Source: JBEKYD01 sp049509915 (GTDB lineage: Bacteria > Acidobacteriota > Terriglobia > Bryobacterales > Bryobacteraceae). From it: a DNA stretch of 20,125 nt. The notes beneath the pieces are model-generated. The model made no database searches and was not told where the DNA came from. It saw nothing but the letters and a program-made list of their open reading frames with translations. Positions 15,541-20,125 of the stretch are shown piece after piece. Position 1 is the first letter of the stretch; the number at the start of each line of letters is the position of its first letter. The translations under genes and the position numbers were made by a program. The stretch lies in assembly GCA_049509915.1 (NCBI GenBank), contig JBEKZL010000193.1, positions 1 through 20,125 on the forward strand, given 5' to 3'.

Positions 15541-16337
15541 TCAGTTCTCCCGCAACAGCCATTTCACCGCGTTCTTCTGCATCTTTATGTATTCCGGATT
15601 CCATAATACGGCAATCATATGGCCCGGCGCCATGAAGCAAACACGCCCCTTGCCGTAGTCGTAAGCCCAGACGGATTCCGCCGAGTTGCTCCGGCGGCCC
15701 GCCTGGTCGGTATAGTCGAGGCCGTTCTCGTTGATGCTTCTGGCCAGCACGTACTTCGGATCCTTTTGACGATGTGCACCTTGTACGGCCGTATGGGTGG
15801 ATGCCCGGTGTAAATGGCGCCCTCGACATCCCGGTAGTCTTTGTTCATAAGGGACGCCTGGCTATTGTTGTGGAAAGCCCAAAGAGAACCGCCCTCCTGA
15901 ACCCACGCCTTGATGCCTTTCCCCTGCTCCACCGTCATCCATCCAACGCCGTGGGGGAATCCTCCGATCTTCTTCTCGAGAGGCGGAACGCTGACGATGT
16001 CTTCCGGCTTGCCCGTCCAATACATTGCCTGGTAGTAGCCGTGCGGGAAGCGCAGACCGTCACGGAACATAATCAGGATCTTATAGCTCTTCAGACTCTC
16101 ATAGCTCAGCAGCTTTTCTTCGTCGGTGAAGTCGATCGAGAGTCCGGCGTCTTCCACCAGATTGCTGGTAAGTGCGGCGCGGATGTAATCCGAATTGTGC
16201 GATTCGTCGCCGCACAGCGCGAATGCAGTGCCCTTGGCCGCGGCTGCGCCAAAGCCGACGCGTGCCGCGAACCCCAGCCCGGCGATTCCCATTGAACGCA
16301 GGGCAGATCGCCGCGTAACTTCCGGTTGCTGAAACAT
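15541..16337 (-). pseudogene. ThuA-domain protein 2, Tat-exported, with internal deletion
   Basis: ATG 16337 follows GAGAGGAG and opens a Tat-type signal (TRRSALRSMGIAGLGFAARV). The ThuA fold follows with ALCGDESHNSDYIRAAL, KILIMFRDGLRFPHGYY, WAFHNNSQASLMNKDYRD and YTGHPPIRPYKVHIV. There the frame fails; another frame resumes at KDPKYVLARSINENGLDY and runs through SVWAYDYGKGRVCFMAPGHM to the stop at 15541. Compared with paralogue ThuA-1, about 25 codons (its residues from NSGHPITKG to DEQHFVTYD) are missing between HIV and KDPKYVL, near 15760-15770. A loss of 73 bases would fit exactly: 797 + 73 = 870 bases, a whole number of codons. It lies 45 bases after the TonB receptor and 7 bases before the lactonase, so it sits inside the operon. 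Confidence 0.82.
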
Positions 16338-16382
16338 CGAGCCTTGGCTCCTCTCTTCTGCGACAATTCTATACCCGCAGCC

Positions 16383-19300
16383 TCAAAAATAGAACTTAGC
16401 GGCCAGTTGCATGATACGAGGGTTCCCCGCTGTCAGGATGCGCCCGAAATTCGAACTGGACAAGGATGCGGTCGGGTTCCCAAACGCCGGTCTGTTCAAG
16501 GTGTTGAATACTTCCCAACGAATTTCGAACCGCTTGCTCTCGCTGACGCGGTAATCCTTAAACAAGCCGCTGTCAAAATTCTGCGTACCCGGCCCGGTGA
16601 GGATGTTTCGGCCGCTGGTGCCAAACGTGCCCAAACCCGGCAATGCAAAAGCGGCTGTATCGAAATACTCCGCAATCTTGCTGGCGACCGACCGGTCATT
16701 ATAGGTCGGGGCCGGTCCCAGTAAGTTCCCGCGATCGAGCCCAACCCCGGAAAAACTACGGTCCTGGCCCGCCGTCACGCTGAAGGGAATGCCGGTTTGC
16801 AGCGTCAAAATCCCGTTTACGGACCACCCTCCGAATAGTGCGTGCTCCAGTCCCTTGGAACCGCGGAAGATCGGCAACTGCCAGATGAACGAAGTGAGGA
16901 ACCGATGCCTCACGTTAAAGTTCGCCAGGCCGCGGTCTGAATTCCAGTCCCATGGATCCGACGACTGGCTCCCCAATCCGCTGTTACCGTCGGTCGACTC
17001 CATATCGATGGCTTTCGAAAAGACATACGATCCCAGGACCGTTAAGCCTCCCTCGAAACGCCGGTTCCAATTCATCTGCAGAGACTCATAGTTGGAATTC
17101 GCGGTCGACTGGATGCTCTCGATGGTCTGATACCCCTGGTAGGGGCGCCGCGAGTCGATGTTGCCGGTCGTCGACGCGCCCGGAATGTATATCCCCGGGT
17201 TGATCTGCTCGCTCTGGTGCAAGTGGGTTGCCTTGTTGCCAAGATAGGCGATAGTGAGAACGAACTTGCGCCATAGCTCCCTCTGCAGATTGACATTCCA
17301 TTGTTGTACATAGGCACTGGTAAAACTTGGGTTCATGTCCATGATCGGCATGGGGAGAAAAAAGACCTTCGCCGCCCGCTGCTGAGCCGTCGTCGCATGT
17401 TCGTAGGTCTCGAGGAATTGTAGCTGTTGCGGATTGCTGCCGTACGGATTGGACAGTTGGACATTGTAGGTGGTCAGGCCATAGGAAAACGGCTGAGAAG
17501 TGGGGTTCGAATTCAGCGTGACCAGTTGGATGGTATCGGAGAATATTCCGTAGCCGCCGCGAATACTGGTCTTGCCGTCGCCGAACGGATCGTAGGCGAA
17601 TCCGAAGCGGGGCGAAAAGCGCTCCCACCGCACCGGGACCACTCCCTTGCCGTTAATGCCTTTGTCGCCCGGGAACAGGTAGCCCAGAGGCGCCAGGGGA
17701 AAGATCGTCGACTGTTGGCCGGGGCGAAAGGCCGTATTTTCGCCGTATGCATCCGCCACCGGAACATACGGCTCCCAACGCAGACCCAGGTTTAAGGTGA
17801 GCTTGTGAGTGGCGCGCCAGTCGTCCTGAACGTAGAGGAACGGCGTGTACTTGTATTGCCACGACGAAATCGGCGAATTTTGATAGACGCTGGCCGCCGC
17901 GCCGACGTAGAAATCCGCATATCCCCAGCCGGAGGGGCCCGTCGCCACGCCATTAAACGTGAACCCCGGATCCGTGTCGAAGTTCTCGCGCCCGTTTCTT
18001 CGTACCTTCGCGATATCCCCGCCGAACGTGATCAGGTGATTGCCCTTGGTCCAGGAAAGCGAGTCGACGAACTGGTAGTTCATCATAAAGCTGCGGTAGT
18101 TGGTGGCAATGCCAAGGCCCAAGCCGCCGCTGATGCTCAGAATCCAGTCGGTCGGTATGTTGGGCGGGGCAAGCGGTACACAAGTCGGCGTGCAGCCGAG
18201 TGCCGTCCAATTGGCTGGATTGGTGACCTCAGGAGAACGGTAGAACACGTTCCGCGCGACGATCAGACTGGCCGTATTGACCAACGTCGGCGTGAAAGTG
18301 TCCGTGTCGTTGATCGCGATGTTGTGAGTCACCCAGTCGTTGGTTCCGTTGAAGGCGGGTACGGCATAGTTCAGCACGGTGAAGTAGTCGTCCCAGAAAT
18401 AGCGAACGCTGAGCTTGTTCGCGTTCGAAATCGAGTGATCGATCTTCGCCACCACCTGGTTGTCGTTGGTCGGCAGCGATAGATTGTAGGTGTAAATGTT
18501 GCCGGGGCTGTTGGCCGGAGGCAGGAAGTCTTTTGTGAATGTCAACGCAACCGGATCCAGTTGGCTGGTGGGGATGGTATTGTTGGGATACGGCTGGCCG
18601 GAGGGGTTCTGCGCCGTCACCGTACTCGGCGGCGCGACGGTGATGGGCTGGCCGTGGACAACGGTTTGCGAAAAGTTGCCCGTCCGCTCCAGCGCCGTCG
18701 GGACGACGGTAGAAGAACTGGTCTGTCCAAGTTCCTGCCGCGTGGCCTCGTAAGCGAAAAAGAAAAACGTGCGATCGTGTCCGTTGTAGTGCGGCAGCAG
18801 CACCGGGCCGCCGGCGTTGCCCCCGAACTGATTGCGGTGCAGCGGCGAAACCGTCGGAGAGAAGAAATTCCGCGCGTCCATGTCGTAGTTTCGCAGGAAA
18901 TCATAGAGCACGCCGTGCAGACGATTCGTGCCGGACTTCGTCACCATGGTGACTACCGCGCCCGCGTCTCGCCCGTTGACGGCGCTGTAGCTGTTCTGGA
19001 GAATGGAGAACTCCTGAAGCGCGTCCGGATTCGGGAATGCCGCCGGCACGTTGTTGTACATGTCCATGTCCAATCCGCCGTCGAGGACATAGGCGGACTG
19101 GCTGGGCCGCGTCCCGTTCACGCTGAAAACCATATTCGTGTTCAGCGCGATTCCGGTGGCAGCCGAGCCTGAGCCCATCTGGATCGCGCCGGGCAGGATG
19201 CCCTGAAGCTGCAAGGCGTTGCGGCCGTTCAACGGCAGGTCGTCCATGCGGTTCGAATCCACCACGTCCTTGACCGTGGAAGTGAGGGTGTCGACGGTGC

Positions 19301-19655
19301 TGACACTTCCCTGAACCTCCACCACCTGCTTCAGGTCGCCGACTTGCAAGGTGAGATCGACGCGGGCGGTCCGACCGACTTCGAGGACTACGCCCGTCCG
19401 CTGGGTGGTTTGGAAGCCGGCCGCGGTGCATGTGATTCGATAGCTTCCCGGACGGAGGTCCGGAAATATGTAGTACCCATCCGCGTTGGAACTTACTTTT
19501 TCGGTCACGCCGGTGGCCTCATTGGTCGCCGTCAACTCCACGCGCGAAACCACCGAACCTGTCGAATCGGTGGTGTTCCCAAAGATGGTGGAACTGCCCG
19601 ACTGGGCAGCCAATATCAGGGGAATCATTATCAACAGCGAAAGCAACTTAGACAT
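16383..19655 (-). CDS. TonB-dependent receptor with carboxypeptidase-regulatory-like domain (Oar-like)
   Basis: A 1090-residue outer-membrane protein. Signal peptide MSKLLSLLIMIPLILAAQS; carboxypeptidase-regulatory-like / CNA-B-type domain about 24-105 (GNTTDSTGSVVSRVELTATN, ADGYYIFPDLRPGSYRITCT); plug about 110-230 with DDLPLNGRNALQLQGILPGA; the rest is a large barrel ending in the typical aromatic terminus LAAKFYF. This is the acidobacterial Oar-like type, which imports glycans or other large ligands with TonB energy; no SusD gene is adjacent. The ATG at 19655 has AAAGGGTG close upstream; a GTG at 19659-19661 is also in frame. It is the first gene of a - strand set with ThuA-2, lactonase, dehydrogenase and kduD, and the IclR gene lies just upstream. 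Confidence 0.93.
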   Translation of the reverse strand: MSKLLSLLIMIPLILAAQSGSSTIFGNTTDSTGSVVSRVELTATNEATGVTEKVSSNADGYYIFPDLRPGSYRITCTAAGFQTTQRTGVVLEVGRTARVDLTLQVGDLKQVVEVQGSVSTVDTLTSTVKDVVDSNRMDDLPLNGRNALQLQGILPGAIQMGSGSAATGIALNTNMVFSVNGTRPSQSAYVLDGGLDMDMYNNVPAAFPNPDALQEFSILQNSYSAVNGRDAGAVVTMVTKSGTNRLHGVLYDFLRNYDMDARNFFSPTVSPLHRNQFGGNAGGPVLLPHYNGHDRTFFFFAYEATRQELGQTSSSTVVPTALERTGNFSQTVVHGQPITVAPPSTVTAQNPSGQPYPNNTIPTSQLDPVALTFTKDFLPPANSPGNIYTYNLSLPTNDNQVVAKIDHSISNANKLSVRYFWDDYFTVLNYAVPAFNGTNDWVTHNIAINDTDTFTPTLVNTASLIVARNVFYRSPEVTNPANWTALGCTPTCVPLAPPNIPTDWILSISGGLGLGIATNYRSFMMNYQFVDSLSWTKGNHLITFGGDIAKVRRNGRENFDTDPGFTFNGVATGPSGWGYADFYVGAAASVYQNSPISSWQYKYTPFLYVQDDWRATHKLTLNLGLRWEPYVPVADAYGENTAFRPGQQSTIFPLAPLGYLFPGDKGINGKGVVPVRWERFSPRFGFAYDPFGDGKTSIRGGYGIFSDTIQLVTLNSNPTSQPFSYGLTTYNVQLSNPYGSNPQQLQFLETYEHATTAQQRAAKVFFLPMPIMDMNPSFTSAYVQQWNVNLQRELWRKFVLTIAYLGNKATHLHQSEQINPGIYIPGASTTGNIDSRRPYQGYQTIESIQSTANSNYESLQMNWNRRFEGGLTVLGSYVFSKAIDMESTDGNSGLGSQSSDPWDWNSDRGLANFNVRHRFLTSFIWQLPIFRGSKGLEHALFGGWSVNGILTLQTGIPFSVTAGQDRSFSGVGLDRGNLLGPAPTYNDRSVASKIAEYFDTAAFALPGLGTFGTSGRNILTGPGTQNFDSGLFKDYRVSESKRFEIRWEVFNTLNRPAFGNPTASLSSSNFGRILTAGNPRIMQLAAKFYF

Positions 19656-19786
19656 GGTCACCCTTTCTCTGGCCTGTGTTTACATCGAGATCCAGCCGAG
19701 CGCCCGTCGGCGTACGGCAAAAAGCCGCAGGGAAGCATCCTAGCCAGGCCCGCACTTGTCTCGATCGACCACCGAAACTCTGAGCG

Positions 19787-19815
19787 ATAATCGCAGACCC
19801 GCGCGACGCGGTCAA
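19787..19815 (-). promoter_or_regulatory. Candidate promoter of the receptor-kduD operon
   Basis: Read on the - strand, TTGACC (19815-19810) and GATTAT (19792-19787) are separated by 17 bases. Transcription would start near 19780, giving a leader of about 125 bases before the receptor ATG. Confidence 0.35.
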
Positions 19816-19821
19816 GGCTGA

Positions 19822-19838
19822 ATTCAGAAGTATTGAAT
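19822..19838. promoter_or_regulatory. Candidate operator (short inverted repeat)
   Basis: ATTCA (19822-19826) and TGAAT (19834-19838) form an interrupted palindrome with a 7-base spacer, just upstream of the candidate operon promoter and about 30 bases after the IclR gene. IclR/KdgR sites are short palindromes of this general kind, but five-base arms can occur by chance. Confidence 0.2.
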
Positions 19839-19867
19839 GCTTTTGGCCGGACGGCCCACGACTCCGC

Positions 19868-20125
19868 TCAGTAGACCCCGAGCGACGACGATACCGCAGC
19901 CCCAGCGGCCTTCACACACGCCGCGAGATGCGATTCCTCCCATATCAGAAACTGCGCCGTGGGCATGGAAACGCTGATGGCGCCCACCACCGCCCCCGTG
20001 TAATCCCGCACGGGACACCCAAGGCAGCAAAGCCCCTCGGTACACTCTTCCCGATCCACGGCGTAACCCTGCTGGCGCACCTGTTGAAACTGTCTCTCCA
20101 GCGTGGCCACGTCGGTGATGGTGTG
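19868..20125 (-). CDS. IclR-family transcriptional regulator, C-terminal part (gene continues past window)
   Basis: The last 85 residues of an IclR-type regulator, open to the window edge (first codons read HTITDVATLERQF). The effector-binding domain signature is clear: QQVRQQGYAVDREECTEGLC, CLGCPVRDYTGAVVGAISVS and the C-terminal helix ESHLAACVKAAGAAVSSSLG. The N-terminal helix-turn-helix lies outside. IclR proteins, including KdgR, commonly bind small organic acids such as 2-keto-3-deoxygluconate and control neighbouring catabolic genes. It precedes the receptor operon on the same strand by 212 bases, so it is the likely regulator. The cysteine-rich patch EECTEGLCCLGCPV replaces the more usual GVxCVAAPV and is a little unusual. 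Confidence 0.88.
   Translation of the reverse strand, partial: HTITDVATLERQFQQVRQQGYAVDREECTEGLCCLGCPVRDYTGAVVGAISVSMPTAQFLIWEESHLAACVKAAGAAVSSSLGVY

Noticed and set aside
17805..19172. Two long + strand open frames (17805-18482 and 18561-19172)
   Set aside because: Both are antisense to the TonB receptor and show only shadow-type Arg/Val-rich composition.
19844..19857. GGCC-GTCC-GGCC hairpin as terminator of the IclR gene
   Set aside because: The stem is only four base pairs and is followed by AAAAGC rather than a T-run on the - strand.
1..20125. CRISPR array, tRNA, rRNA, prophage, toxin-antitoxin or known defence system
   Set aside because: I found no regularly spaced repeats, no cloverleaf or rRNA-like stretch, no phage structural genes and no defence effector domains on either strand by eye.

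Overview
The window looks like chromosomal DNA of a high-GC soil acidobacterium, most likely of the Bryobacterales / Candidatus Solibacter type. This is inferred from gene content: a very large TonB-dependent receptor with an N-terminal carboxypeptidase-regulatory-like domain and no SusD partner, Tat-exported ThuA-domain proteins, a Tat-exported enolase-superfamily protein, an FHA-GAF-PP2C fusion and Ig-like repeat debris. No rRNA, tRNA or marker gene fixes the taxonomy.

Layout. (1) 1-1204: the 3' part of an ISAzo13-type transposase gene, broken near its end. (2) 1346-6082, + strand: three exported proteins, namely a ComEC-like metallo-beta-lactamase-fold protein, a galactose-mutarotase-fold protein and a GH92 alpha-mannosidase. 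(3) 6400-8558, + strand: a translationally coupled pair, an FHA-GAF-PP2C (SpoIIE-type) phosphatase and a YkgJ-type cysteine-cluster protein. (4) 8651-10109: a scrapyard holding a frameshifted Ig-like repeat fragment (- strand), a perfect 20-bp AT-rich palindrome and a frameshifted DUF6788-like small gene (+ strand). (5) 10061-20125: a sugar-acid locus. On the - strand, read right to left, it holds an IclR regulator (cut by the window edge), the TonB-dependent receptor, a ThuA-domain protein (broken), a periplasmic 7-bladed lactonase, a zinc MDR dehydrogenase and KduD. A second ThuA gene (+) and a Tat-exported enolase-superfamily dehydratase (-, frameshifted) diverge from a shared control region around 11527-11655.

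How the genes may work together (inference): the outer-membrane receptor imports a glycan or sugar-derived ligand. Exported ThuA proteins, the lactonase and the dehydratase act on oxidised sugars and lactones. The dehydrogenase and KduD complete conversion to keto-deoxy sugar acids under control of the IclR protein. KduD and IclR (the KdgR family) both point to 2-keto-3-deoxy-gluconate-type intermediates.

Caution: five genes are interrupted. Three look like single-base losses, at least two of them in short homopolymers (Ig-like, enolase), which could be sequencing error. Two are larger internal losses (transposase, ThuA-2). No convincing defence system, CRISPR array, prophage or RNA gene was seen. 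The most interesting object is the partly exported sugar-oxidation locus.
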